A DNA stretch of 64,000 bases from Anaeramoeba flamelloides (Eukaryota > Metamonada > Anaeramoebidae). The stretch lies in NCBI GenBank assembly GCA_027625915.1, contig JANTQA010000029.1, positions 9,610,001 through 9,674,000 on the forward strand, given 5' to 3'. How positions within the stretch are numbered: the stretch's first letter is position 1; every line of letters begins with the position of its first letter. Position numbers and translations under genes: made by a program. Below, one piece after another: positions 1-12,400 of this stretch. The notes under the pieces were generated by a model. That model made no database searches. It saw only the letters and a program-made list of their open reading frames with translations, and was not told the DNA's origin.

Positions 1-780
1 ATATCTTTGCATTTGGTTAAGAAAAAAAAAATTATTTAAAATTTAGGCTTTATAAAGTTTGCTTTATTTTCCAAAAAAATAATCAATATCTTACAACAAA
101 AAAATTTTTCTCATGGATCAAAAATTCAGTTTTTAAAAGCTGTATTGCATCGTCGATTATTATATAGATTAGAACTATTTGTTAGACATAAACAGATTTT
201 AAAGATAATGATAATTGGATTACAAAAAAAATACAAAATTTTTATTAATAAACCCTCACTCCAGCTAGAGTTATTTATAAAATTAGAAACAAAAATTGAT
301 CATATCAGAATAACAATATATATAAGAAGATTTAAGTTAATTCAAAATTTTAAAACCCTCGTTTTTGATGAATTATTTAATTATCTCCCTTTTAGAAAAA
401 AAGAATCAGAAAATATTAATTGGTATTCCAAAAATTTAAAACAACTAGATTAAACTAGAATAATTAAGAATTAAAAATTTATAAAATAGCCCAAGATTGA
501 AATGCTTTAGTTTTTTTTTTAATTTCCAAAATTAAAAAAAAAACTAACTACAAAAGATATTTTAAATGGAAGTATTCAAATTCAATTTTAAAACTGAGAA
601 ATTTTACAAATAACCTTAATAGGTATTCTTATCTTATGAACAAGGACAATTCAAAATATTGTGTATTATGTAAAAAAATAAATAATTTAGAAATCATTGA
701 AGATTTAGACAATTTTTTTAGAATTTCCGAGCCTCTGAAAATAATCGTAAAATCTGGATTTCTGAATTAAAAAACCTGAA
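1..780 (+). mobile_element. Decayed LINE (non-LTR retrotransposon), 3' part
   Basis: Broken reading frames here translate to the C-terminal part of a non-LTR retrotransposon protein. The clearest piece is at about 590-720. It reads LNRYSYLMNKDNSKYCVLC, followed by a Leu-Glu-Ile-Ile-Glu segment. This lines up with the minus-strand LINE at 48900-49990, which has LNRYYYV, then FCPLC, then TEIIENIDHF. A 102-codon open stretch at 145-453 also resembles the matching part of that copy (an I-x-K-L/T-E-x-K run followed by basic residues). No reverse transcriptase core is present, so only the tail is kept. The left end may lie outside the window. The frame is broken several times, so it is an old copy. 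Confidence 0.7.
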
Positions 781-1856
781 TTGTCTAAAATATTAATAAA
801 TAATAATATTTTTAAATATTATTAATAAACAAGATTAAATATCTTTATAAGCTCTAGTAGAGAATAAAATTATATTTGAATCTTTTATAAAGAATATAAA
901 TTAAAAATTTAGGGATTCGGGCAAATAAGAGGAATTATAAAATCCTCCCTTAAATTACCATAAAAAAAACAAAAAAATTTTTTAACTTAATAGATCACAA
1001 TTTAATTGATAAACTTTTGTTAATCTTTTATCAAATATTCATTTATTGAATCACCTATACCACAATTAGTTTTATTGGCTGAGATTTGAATTGAAATATT
1101 AATAATTAAAAATAATAACCAAACAAAAAATTTTCAATCAAAATCAATACTTTCTAACATAAAACGAAAAATGGGTTTTCAACATTTCCAAGAATTAACT
1201 TAATTGCTAATAAAAATAATAAGTTACTTTTATTAGTTTTATATTGGAAACATGCAAATTTTTGCATTCAAAAAATAGGTTCAAATTAATAAATTGTTTA
1301 AATGAGGCTAACTCATCCATTTCATTAGTTAAAACACAAATTACAAAAAATAAATTTTTCAAGATTTTAACAGAACTCATTTGATTTTTAAAAATACTAC
1401 ACCCTTAATAATAATACCTCTTTAATTTTGGTTAAATTTTCTAAATAGAATTTTTTTTTTTTTAGTAATCAACCAATAAATAAAAAATATTGAGTGATAT
1501 AAAATTATTTTAATTTTTTTATTTTATTTTTTTGTTTTATTGAATATTTAAATGATTTTTTGGAAATCTTTTAACTATAGTTGTTTTTGTTTTGTTTTTA
1601 AAAATGAATTAATTTAAATTCTACAACAACTAGAGGTCTTATTGTTCGAAATATTTTCAAAAATAACGGAGAATATCATTTGTCTGTAAGGTGGTATTAA
1701 AATATAACTTTCTGAAAAATGGTATTTTGGGTAATTTGACAATTTGCAGCAAAATAATGACATTTATTAATTACCAAATATGTATAGACAGATATCTCGA
1801 TCTAGATCAAAAGATGATAATAACAATAACAACAATAATAATAATAATAAACAAAG
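781..1856. other. Gene-free AT-rich stretch
   Basis: No supportable gene. Frames from about 880 to 1420 give short pieces that may be the last traces of the LINE to the left, but I could not align them. The right end is the 3' flank of the minus-strand NT-C2/DIL gene, with an (AAT)-rich patch at 1815-1850. Confidence 0.5.
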
Positions 1857-4800
1857 TTAAAAATCAATCTTTAGATTTTCGATCATATATTTTGGTAAAT
1901 CGACCTTATCCCAATTTTTGCAGTCGATTTGTAAATAATCAACAGTTATTGGTATGTATGGTTTTGGTGATATTGAAACAAAAACGTCTGATTGATGTTT
2001 ATATTTTTTCATAGCAAAATTCCAAATGTCATTTAAATCTTCTTTTTTAACTGGTATGGGATCGTTTTCATCTGGGGTGAAATTCAATAAAATGTAATAA
2101 ATTTGTAATAAGTTTAAAGAAGACAGTACATTTTTGCAAACGAAAAAATTGTTTTTGGAATCTTTCAAAATTAATTTATTTAATAATATTAAATCAACCA
2201 AGTTTTTTGCCGGTAATAATTCTGTTGATCTTTTCGCAAAGGTTGTTTGATTAATCCAATCTTCAATTTCTTCTAAGGAACTTTTAACCTTTACTGAGTA
2301 CCCGACTGTACAAAATTTTGATTTGTGTATTAATTGATAAAAAATCGACGTGTTTATATGATTTAGAATATTCTGAATAATTGAATCTGAAAATTGATCT
2401 GGTAAATTATAAGATCTTTGGTTACATCGTATTTCATGTAACAAATCAAGTATTGTATAGATTTGATAATTTAATCTCTTCGTAAATGTGATTTGATTTA
2501 AGGTGTGCGATTTTTTAAAAATCATTAAGATTCTTTGTTTCACCTCTATTTGAATTAGACGAATAAGAACAGTGTAATTAATCTTTCCTAATTCTAATAA
2601 TTGTTTTAATAAATATAAAATTGTTTCATCTTTGATAAATATTTTTTTTGAATCATTTAATTGTTGAATTTTTAAATCAAAATTTAAAAATACGTTATCT
2701 TTGTCTTCATCATTATTATTTTCATTTTCATTTTCATTAATATTTTCATTTTCATTTTCATTTTCATTTTCATTTTGATTATCCTGATCATTATCTTTAG
2801 TTTTGCCTTTACCTTTACATTTACTCTTACCACCATCATCATCATGAATTCCATTGTGTAATTTTTTTATTCTAGTTATCTCTTTGAATTCATTATTAAA
2901 ATCTAAATCGTGGTCATCGTCGTAAGGTAAATAAATGATTTTGGTAAACTTTTCTTTTAGATTTGTAATTTCATAAAGATCAGGATTTTTTTTTATTAAA
3001 TCGATGATGATCCTAATTGAAAAGTTGATATTAGACAAAATCCACATTAGGGTCTTTCTGTTATCCCGGTTTATTTGGATCATTGATTGAAGACAATCAG
3101 TGTAAATATCTAAAATGTCTTCAGAGCCTATTCTAAAAGAATCTGTTTTTACAAAAAAATTCATTATCAAACAAGCAGGGATTGGATAATTATCTGAAAA
3201 AATTGGATCTGAAAAAAAAAAGATCTTTTCTAATAACACCTTTTCTTTAAGAATGATCAATTTATTTTGTAATTTTTCTTTGAGATCTGTAATTTGGAAT
3301 GATTGTTTATAAATTCCATTTTTTCTTTGTTGAATTAATTCACTATTATTTTTTGATTTGGTATATTTATTTTTAATTACATTTTGAATTTCAATTAACT
3401 GCTTTGTATCAATTTTCCAATTAATTTTTAAATCTTCATTATCATTTTTCTTCTTCTCTTTTAATTTGCTATTCTTACTGTTTTTTTTATCATCTTCATC
3501 ACCTTTACCTTTATCTTTATCTTTACCTTTACTTTCACCTTTACCTTTACTTTTACTTTTACCTTCACTTTCACCTTTACCTTCACCTTTACCTTTACCT
3601 TTGTCTTCGCCTTCATCTTCACCTTTAAAATCCGTATTATTCTTATTTCTTTTTTCAAGGTTTTTTTTTATAATAATTTCTTTAATCCAATTAATTTCTT
3701 TCTCCATTTGTTCTTGAGAATTTTGGTATATTTTTATTTGGAAATCTTGTTGTTCAATTTCTAGTATCAATTGCTTTTGTAAATTTAATATTTTATTTGT
3801 TAGCTCTTGTATAGTTTTCAACTCTTTTATTCCTTTATTCTTCTTATCATTTCCACGCTTATCATCTTTATCATCATTAATGGTGCCATTAATATTTTCT
3901 TTTTGTAAATTAATTAATTGAATAAAGGGAAAGTAATTAGAAAATTTTTTTAACGCCTTCTTTCGAATCAATAAATTTTTATATATTCTTTTATTTTGAA
4001 TATTCTTTTGCTTTCTTCGAATTCCAATTTGCCGCAAATAATTCTTCTGATCAATAGATAACTTGTTCTTTAATAAAACTAATTCTCTTTTATTGTTGAA
4101 CTTTATTAATTCTAATTTTTTCATTTCGATTACAAATTTTTTATTCTTTATCATTTTTAATTGGTTTTCTTGAATATTCTTTTTTTCTGTATTTAATTTG
4201 TTGATTAATTTCTTTTTGATTTTTTTTTTCAATTTTTTTTTTTCTTCTAAATCTTTTTTTAAATTATCAATTTCCTTTTCTTTAATATAAAATAAATTTG
4301 GTTCCTTTTTAAATTTTATAATCTTTGTTTTCAATAACAAAAGAGTTTTTTTGAAATTTATTTTTTGAGATTGTAATACGATATATTCGTTTTCTAATTT
4401 GATTAAGTATTTTGATAATTGTTTAATATTTTTTTTTTTAAATTCCTGGATTCTTGAAAAATTATATTTATTGATCAGTATTGCTTTTTGTTTCACAGTG
4501 GTTCCTGATTTTTGCTTATTGCTTTCATTATGGTTCATTAATTGTTTTTTTATGGGAAACAAATTTTCAGAATAAAATTTTAAATTCTTTTGTACAATTT
4601 TTTTACGATTTTCTGAAATATTGATTTTTTTATTTTCATAATTAATTTGAAATTTGATTAAATTAAAATCAAAATATATATTATTTTTTTCACTTAATAA
4701 TTTGTCTAATTTAATCTGCGCTGGATTGTTCAATTTTTTAATTTCACTAATTTTGTTCCTTAAGTCCCAGATACTTGTTTTGGCTTCCTTTTTATATTTT

Positions 4801-5673
4801 TTAATTAATTGTCTCTTTAATACTTCCTTTTGCCCATTCATTTCCTTTAATAATTCATTTTGCTTCTTATTTAATTTTGTTTTTTTCTTTATTATATTTT
4901 CATGAACTTCTTGGATTTTTTTTGATCGTTTTTTAAGATCCTTAAATTCTTTTTTTTGCTTTTTAAAGTCCTTATGGTTTTTATTATATTCGATTTCAAT
5001 TATTTTTAAAGACTTTTGTTTTAATTCCAATTGCAACCTGATCATTCTTATTATTTGATCATATTCATTTTTCATTTTTTTGATTAAAGTCTCTTGTGTT
5101 AATTTCGAGGGTATTTTGACCCGCTTCTGCGTTAAACTGTTTTGTCTTTCAAATAACTCTAAAGATAGATTTTCCAATCTTTGCTTTTCTAACATCGATT
5201 CTCTTTTTTTTTCAATCAACCCTAGTTTTGGTTTTAATAAACTTTCAGATTTTTTAATTAATTCATTTAATCGTTTTTTTAATTTGTCAATTGTTAATTT
5301 ATTGAATGCTTTCATTTTTTTTGTTTTTTGTTTGTTTCGATCTGTTTCATGCTTTCTCACTCTTTTGATCACTGGCCTTTGGTTAGTAGTGTTTGGGTTT
5401 GATAAAAGTTTGGAAAGATCTCTTTGTGTTGAACTGAATTTATCCAAATTCCGATTAGATTTCTCATCTTGCGGTTTTAATTCATCATTATTGATTTGAC
5501 TAAATTGATATTCAATTTCGGAATCAATTTCGGAATCTGAAAAGGATTCGTTGCTATAATCACTGCAAGATGAGTATTCAGTTAAATTATCAATCCACTC
5601 TTGTTCTTGTTCTTGTTCTTGCTCTTGTTCTTGCTTTTGATCGTGTTTTGGGTTTTGCTTTTGTTGTTCATTT

Positions 5674-5722
<49 letters not shown>

Positions 5723-6638
5723 CTGTTATTTGTAATTGTGAGTTTGTTTCAAATTTTGAGAATTCCAATATTGTGTTTGTTAAAGGTGGCTCAATTATTT
5801 GTTGAATAAAACTTTGTAAATAATCATTGATCTGCTTTTTGATTTTTGGGTTTTGTAATAAAGGTGTTAATCGATTCGAGACTTTGATTGAAGTGAGGTG
5901 GATTGCAACTAACAAGATTGGTCGTTTTTGTTTTGAATGTTTCTTTTTGCTTTTCCAATTTAAATGATAGAGTTGAAGTTTTGGTTCGGTGTTTTGAAGG
6001 TTTTTTGAGAGGTTAATTTTCACTTTTCCAATTGCAGGGTTTTTGGAAACTCGAATTTTTTTTGATTTTAGATTGGTTGAGGAAATTCGAAGTGAAAATG
6101 TCATTCGCTTTTTGAGATATTTTCCTTTTTTTGAAATATTTTCTTCTATTTCTTTTTTCTTTTTCTTTTTGTTTTTGTTGTTGTTGTTGTTGTTGTTGTT
6201 GTTAGTGTTGTTTTCCTTTTTCTTTTCTGTTTCTATTTCTTGTTCTTTTTCTTTTTCTTTTTCTTTTTCTTTTTCTTGTTCTTTTTTTTTTTTCTTTTTG
6301 TTTCTCGAAAACAGAAATTTTTTTTTTTTTTTTCTCTTTTTTTCGTTTTTGGATTTTTTATTTACGATTTCTAAATTTGTATTTGTTTGTGTGTTCTTTT
6401 GAGTTTCTTCATTTTGCCCCTTACTTCGATAAAATTTACAATCAAACTGGATCTCTTCAGCAAATTGTGCAATTCCATACCGATTACTAAATGTTTTTTT
6501 TGTTCTGCCCTTAAAAGATCCACATCTGTACGATAGAAAAATAAGTCTATCTTTAAGTGCAAGGTTTGTCAAACTTAAAATTGCTACTCGAGCAGACATT
6601 TTAGTCTTTTGTTTTGTCAGCTTGCGAACTTTTTTCAT
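1857..6638 (-). CDS. NT-C2, coiled-coil and DIL (dilute) domain protein
   Basis: One unbroken frame of about 1593 residues from the Met at 6638 (MKKVRKLTKQKTK); the frame stays open to 6782. Another possible start, MSARVAIL, lies at 6599. Residues about 14-255 look like an NT-C2 domain (as in EHBP1/EEIG1), with FLSYRCGSFKGRTKKTF, then EIQFDCKFY, then FSLRISSTNL and ILLVAIHLTS. A Lys/Glu/Asn-rich insert of about 90 residues interrupts it. Poly-Asn and Glu-Gln runs and a long basic coiled coil (about 430-1010) follow. The last 450 residues match the DIL cargo-binding domain of class V myosins: paired helices around 1137-1200, then FYQLIHKSKFCTVGYSVKV with EEIEDWI near 1420-1450 and LLQIYYILLNFTP near 1525. 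No motor domain is present. It probably links membrane to cytoskeleton or cargo. The domain calls are by eye; the pairing is inference but convincing. Confidence 0.8.
3500..3632. repeat. Imperfect hexanucleotide repeat inside the NT-C2/DIL gene
   Basis: Repeated ACCTTT-type hexamers encode Gly-Lys, Glu-Gly and Ser-Lys dipeptides (GKGKGEGKGE) on the minus strand. Because the unit is six bases, all three frames here stay open, which gives long false frames on both strands. It sits in a linker between coiled-coil segments and is likely to vary in length. Confidence 0.85.
5674..5722. repeat. (GTT)n trinucleotide repeat encoding poly-Asn
   Basis: About 16 GTT units on the plus strand give an uninterrupted Asn run in the NT-C2/DIL protein. 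A shorter one lies at 6178-6205. A (TTCTTG)n run at 5600-5635 encodes Gln-Glu repeats beside it. Confidence 0.9.
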
Positions 6639-8220
6639 TTTGTAAAGCCACAAGAAGCAATTTTCTTTTGAATAAAAAAGCAAAAATGAATTTGTTTTTT
6701 CAAATAGCTTATTTGGGTAAAATGGTTTTCTTTTTTCAAGCAACAAATGGTGTTTGTAATAAAATGTGATGGTTACATTCAAAGCTCAAAAACGAACTTA
6801 TGAACCAATAAGAAAATAGAAATAGGATTTCTTACATAATTAATTAGCCACTAAACATAGACTAAATTCAAAACATAATCATGAAGTAGGTTTAAATAGA
6901 TCAATAATATGTTTTTAAGAATAACAATAATCCTAAAAATACTATTTTGAGAAACAAGATTTCTTGGTTAGATCATTGTTTCTATTTGGAAAAATCATGA
7001 AAATATGTTCTTTATTTATTAAATTTTACTTGCAATAGTTATTCTCTTTTATCAAGAAACAAATTTAAGATCTGTGTATAGAGAATTTAAATGGCTACAT
7101 TCAAAAAAAAAAGTGGTTTGATATTCATGGTTCTCGAAATTTAAGGGTAGAGTTATTACGGAGATAAAAAAAATGTTTGAAATTATCATAAGAATTATTC
7201 ACTTTTTGTATGAGTATCTCAAATGATATTAACACCCAACCCAGATGCAACACAAGATAGACGATACAAATAAATAATGAATTAACTATTTTTATTTAAG
7301 AAAAAAGAGCCACAAGAACTATTATTTTCCAATTATAAGTGAAAAAAAGTATCATTCCAGTTTCAAAATAAAATTCTTTCGTTCTTTTCTATAAAAGAAC
7401 TAAAAATTAAACAAATAAAGAAATCAACATTAAATTAAGTAAATATGGTATTAGTCACTTAAAGTTTTATTATTTAAAAAAAAATTCTAAAAATAAAGGA
7501 TCTAATTGGAAAAGTTTTATAAAAAATAGAGTTTATTTTTTAGAGAAATTTTATCAAAAAAAATACAAAAACTCAAGAAAAATTAGGAACAAATTTTAAC
7601 AAATTACATTCTTAATTTAAATTTTCATTAAAAAAACAAGAATTTTACCTTGTAAATTGATGATAACTTAGTTATATTGTTTGATAGTAAATATATTTTG
7701 TATTGGAACAAGGAGGAAAAAAACATAAATTACAGTTTGAAAAATTGATTTTAGGCTTTCAGACTCATTATTATGATAACTATCAACTAAATTTCAATTT
7801 TAAATCGTTTTAAATTAAAATTTTTTAAAGAATTATATTAGTTTAATTTGTCACACTTTGAAATTTTCTAACACATTGAAGGGTTTATATTTTTTTTTTT
7901 TGTTTTTTTTTTATTTACTTGAATAATTTGGTTTTAATTAGAGATTGATAAAAAATAATAACTCTATCAAATGTATGAGGTTACAAAACAATACAAATAA
8001 GATTGAATGAGAATTAAATTGATGGTTTTAAATGAAAAAAATGTTTAAAATGATTGATTTCAAGTATTTGATATGTGATAACAAGAGATGATTAATTTTT
8101 TTTTTTTTTTTCATTTCAATTTTTTGGAATAAAGATGTTTTTCAACTTTTTTATAATTTTTGAAATGACAAATACATTTATTTTTTTTATAGATTGATTT
8201 TTTTGAATTGGAGAACTGAT

Positions 8221-8556
8221 CATTTATTTTTCTTAGTTTCATTTTTCTCATTGGGGTTAGATATTTTTTTTGTTTATTAATGAATGTTAAAATTTAAATT
8301 CTTTTATTTATTTTATATTTTGATTTTTTACTATTTGAGAAACTCGAAATACTTTTTTATTAACTATTAGCATTTTACCTAATTAAAATTATAAAATTGA
8401 CTTATTTTTTTGTTAATTTGAATTTTTTTTTTTTAGAGATCTTATTGTCTATTTTTCTTAGTTATATTTTTATCATTGAGATTAGATATTTTTTTTGTTT
8501 ATTAATGAATGTTGTAATTTAAATTCTTTTATTTATTTTAAAATTTTGAATTTTTT
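8221..8556 (+). repeat. Direct duplication, two copies about 230 bases apart
   Basis: A block around 8223-8335 recurs at about 8452-8556. Shared landmarks include ATTTTTCTTAGTT, then TTAGATATTTTTTTTGTTT, then TTAATGAATGTT and ATTTAAATTCTTTTATTT. The copies differ at scattered bases, so the duplication is not recent. Confidence 0.75.
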
Positions 8557-9627
8557 TCACTTGTTTTTTGTAAATATTTTATTTTTTTATATAGTATTTA
8601 ATGATATTGTTAGATTTTTTTGAAGTTATTTGAATTTTTTCAACTATAAAAAGTAGAAGATTCAGCCAGTGGAAAAATTTAATAAAAAATAAAAAACTCT
8701 TTTTTTATTTTTTTTTTTTTTTCCAATTCCTTTTTGAATTTCTTTTTCTCTCTAAATACTGCTTTTTAACAATATCTTGAATATTTTTTTCATATAATGA
8801 TCCACAAATAGCATTATTTATAAAAGTTTTAGATAATAATCCACTAAATCTTTTTACCCAAGATTTGTGAATTAAAACAAAGTATAAACTATTTACTCAC
8901 TTGTTTTGAAACATATAATTTTTGTTTCCGAAACAATTGGGGACCAATGTGTTTCATATAGTGTGTTGTTTGAAAGTATTTTTTTATCGTAAGAGGTGAG
9001 ATTGGGTTCAATTGTTTATTATATTTTGTAAGGGGTCGATATATTTGGTATATTAAACAATTAAAATTTGTGTAGATTTATAATGAGAAAATTAAAATAT
9101 TAAATTCCTTAAAAAAGTAAAATATTTCTTATAGAGATAAACTACAATTTTGAATTTAGAATCATTAATTAAAAAGATCTTTTTAATTGTTTTATTTAGA
9201 ACTTAAATTAAACTTGTTTAGATAAATATCATTAATTTTTTTTTTTCTTTCAATTAAATTTTGTTTATTTAATTTTCCTAAATTCTATATCAAAATTTTA
9301 TTCAAAAAATATTTAAAAAACCCTCAAAAAATTGAATAAAAACAGTTCTTTGTCTATTTCTAAAGTATCAATTATGATAAATAAAAAAATAATAATTGAT
9401 TTTTAATTGGTTTTATATCACATAATAACTAAAAAAACTAATTTAACTCTAATAAAGTTTACATATTTACAATTTTAAATATGCCAATATATTAGATAAC
9501 TTTTCTAAACAAATGTTTTGAAAATTTTTTAATAATATAATTATATAATTAAGTCAAAAGAAGTGGTAATCAATTTTATAGAAACTTTTGATAATAAATT
9601 TCTTGTAATATTAAAAAAAAATACATA

Positions 9628-9823
9628 ACGACACCCATTTCCACTTATAAGACACAAACTTTGAGCAAAATTTAAGGTAAAAAAAATCTCCTTTAAATAC
9701 ACAAAAATTCAAATTCTGATAAAATAATTTGTATAAAAAAAATAGGGAATTTTGTATTAATTAGAGATTTTTTTTTGCCTTAAATTTTGTTCAAATTTTG
9801 TGTCTTAAAAGTGAAACTGAAAG
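9628..9823. repeat. Family A MITE-like palindromic element, copy 1
   Basis: Left end reads CACTTATAAGACACAAACTT and right end reads, in reverse complement, CACTTTTAAGACACAAA, each followed by an AAATTTAAGG(C/T) block and an AAATCTC block. The right end is flanked by TA. The same terminal sequence occurs at 22115-22313 and 22733-22927. Several mismatches between the arms mean it is older than copy 2. It has no coding capacity. Confidence 0.85.
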
Positions 9824-9906
9824 TATTATTGATATTTTTTTAAATATTTTCAAATAAATAAAAGAAACTTCTATGAATAATTTCCATTTATATCAAATTA
9901 TTATAT

Positions 9907-9937
<31 letters not shown>

Positions 9938-10440
9938 AAACATATAACCTTTTATTTTCATAATATCAACACATTCTATAAAATCTTAATTATTTACATT
10001 ATTATTTAGTTATATAAATGTTAAAAATTTACAAATATTTTAAAAATATAAATTATATTTCAAAAATTCTTAAGAACCTAAAATAGTAAAATGGGAAAAA
10101 AAATATTCCTTTAGTTTGACGAACAATCCATTATGGTATTTTATTTATAATCAAACTTTTTAAAGTATTCATTTAAAATATATAAAAGCTTGGTATGTTA
10201 TAAATTAACGAAAAACACAAGTTAAAACTAAAAAAAGTGAATTAAATTTTTTTAAATTAGTATTTATATATTTTTTATTACATAACTAAGACTGAAAAAA
10301 AGTTAAAGAAGAAGATTTTTAACAAATCATGATTTCCATTTTTAAAGGGTATTGTATCATCTCAAATTTCTTTAGTGTTTCTTAATATTTTCAGAGATCT
10401 TTTTTTTTTTTTAAACTTTATAATAAAAAAATCTTACAAA

Positions 10441-10793
10441 AAAAAAAAGTAAAAAAAAAAAAAAAAAAAAGATAGCAAAACAAAAATTTTACAAAATTAG
10501 AAAAAATGATATTGATCTAAAAATAAAAAAATTTTTTGATAATAATATGAGATAAAACTACAAAACCACCTCCAGCGGCACTATAAAGAAAGTCAATATT
10601 TTTGAAAAATAATTTATAATTCATGGATTATTTGATTCAAAATTTTCAAATATTTTTTCGAACAACAAGAACACTCCAAGACAATTTTTGCATTATTTTA
10701 GTATTACATATAGCTCAATATTGATCTGGTATATAATCTGCAATATTTAAAGTTTTAAAAATAATTAATAAAAAAAAAAAAAAAAAAAAAAAA
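10441..10793. repeat. Poly-A tracts
   Basis: Pure or near-pure A runs lie at about 10441-10470 (broken by GT) and 10770-10793 (24 A). They could be retroposed poly-A tails or simple-sequence expansion; no retroelement body is recognisable beside them. Confidence 0.7.
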
Positions 10794-10922
10794 GGAGTAG
10801 AGAAATAAATAAAATTATTTTATTTTTAATTTGGAATACACTAATACTAATTGCAGTAGATATTGAGTATATATATATAATGAAATTAACAATTGTACTA
10901 TTTGTAAAAAAAATGTAAAAAA

Positions 10923-12042
10923 TTATTTTTTTTTCTTTTTATGATCAACAGTCATTTGGATTAATTCATGAATTATGGAAATAATGGAGTCTCTTTTTTC
11001 ACTTGAAAAGAAAAGTTGAGATTTGTCTTTAAAAATGATTTTAAAATCCACATTTGAATTTCTCGTTATTTTGATTTCAGCAATATTTGAGATATGCTTT
11101 TTACAGATTTCTCTGCCGAATTCATTTACACCTTCTTTAATTAAAATAAATATCTTTTGTGTTCCAGGGTTTTTATTAATCAATAGGGAGGCCTCGATAG
11201 CTTGCTCTCTTTTTGTATTGCTAAATGAGACAGTGAACTTGCCCAGGTTTATACAGTAATTGCCAATTTTAACATTCAAGGCAAGCAATTTTTTGTTTGT
11301 CTGGTTGATGGTATAATCCTTAGTTTGTGATTCCCTTTGCAAGGAAGACAATTGTGTTTCTAGTTGCTTGAGAATTTTTTGGTTATGGGTGTTTGTTTCC
11401 TTATTTTTGTTGTTTAACGTTTCCAGTTGTGTATTTTCTTTTGCCAATTCTTCGTTTTTTAAGAAAATATTCTGCACCTCATTGACGCTTTGTTGGTAGT
11501 TTCTTTCTGTGATCTCATACCGTCTTTGGTTTTCCTCTTGCTTGGACTTTTCTAAGTCGACTAGCTTGTCCATTTCACGGATTTTGAATTTGAAATTTTG
11601 TTGAAGATCGTTGATCTCTGTTTCAACCAAATACACTTCTTGTTCTTTTGATTTACTTTTTTCTGTAAAATAGTCTTCGATTTTGTGCCGCAGTTTGTCC
11701 AATACCAACATCTGTTTCTTGTTATTTTCAATCTGTGTCTCTCGGTGATTGGAGTTGTTGCCTCCCGTTTGCTCCATCCGAGAAGATATTTGTTTCCTTT
11801 TGTTATACATGCTTTGCCACTCCTCTTCCAAAAAACATTGAAAGCGAGCTCTCAAGTGTTTTTACATTTGAATCTAATTTTGAAATTTCCTTTTTGTTTT
11901 TTGTTACATTCTTCTCATTTTCTTCAACCTTTGTTGTAATTTCACTCAGCCTTTGTTCAAGTTTTTTATAAGCCTTTAACTCAACCCTTAAATTTTTTTT
12001 TAATAAGTCTACCCTTGTTTCTAATTTTTGTTTTTCGTTCAT
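10923..12042 (-). CDS. Coiled-coil protein with PH-like C-terminal domain (phase break in a T run)
   Basis: Two overlapping frames make one protein. The first runs from the Met at 12042 (MNEKQKLETRVDLLKK) and the second ends at 10923. They meet at a run of six T (plus-strand A run 11830-11835); counted with five T, the whole is 372 residues, with SLSM-FLEEEWQSMYNKRKQ at the join and an unbroken coiled coil. A 43-base GT-AG intron (GTAAAAAC... to ...GGAAGAG) would also restore phase, so the cause is open. Residues 1 to about 250 are coiled coil. The last 120 (IGNYCINLGKFTVSF to SIISIIHELIQM) show alternating strands and a final helix like a PH-type fold, perhaps near the PH-like domain of RME-8/DNAJC13. 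I do not recognise the family. It is probably cytoplasmic and membrane- or cytoskeleton-associated (inference). Confidence 0.7.
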
Positions 12043-12400
12043 TAAAAAGTGTTTTTCTAATTTTTCTTGTTTTGTTTGTTTTTTTTTATTCCTTTTTATT
12101 TTTTCTTTGGTGCTTTTGAGAACTTTTTTTTTCTGTTTCTTTGATTTAGGTTATTTGGATCGCTTTTTATTCAAGAGCAATAATACTTTCTTTTCTTTGG
12201 GAATAAAAATTTTCTTTTTTATTGTTTAATTTTTAAGGGAGAAAAGTAATGGAAAAAAAATGAAAACTTAGTTGTTAATTTTCAAACGATCTATTGGGTA
12301 CTTCTTAGCAACCAAACAAATTAATTGGGTTGATTTTCGTTCCAAGAAGTATTTCTAATTAATTATAAAAGGAGTTTTAAGAAATGAACTTGACGTTTCA

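Larger units (their letters stand above)
6639..10922. other. Gene-free AT-rich stretch with repeats
   Basis: No coding frame that I can support. It holds a duplicated block near 8221-8556, a 196-base palindromic element at 9628-9823, an (ATT)n patch near 9915-9940 and two pure A tracts near 10440-10470 and 10770-10793. The left end must include the promoter of the minus-strand NT-C2/DIL gene; no clear TATA or initiator element stands out from the AT-rich background. Confidence 0.5.

Noticed and set aside
3466-3717. Long plus-strand Leu/Ser/Pro frame and minus-strand Lys/Val frame over the hexamer repeat
   Set aside because: Both are by-products of a six-base repeat inside the NT-C2/DIL gene, which has the supported frame.
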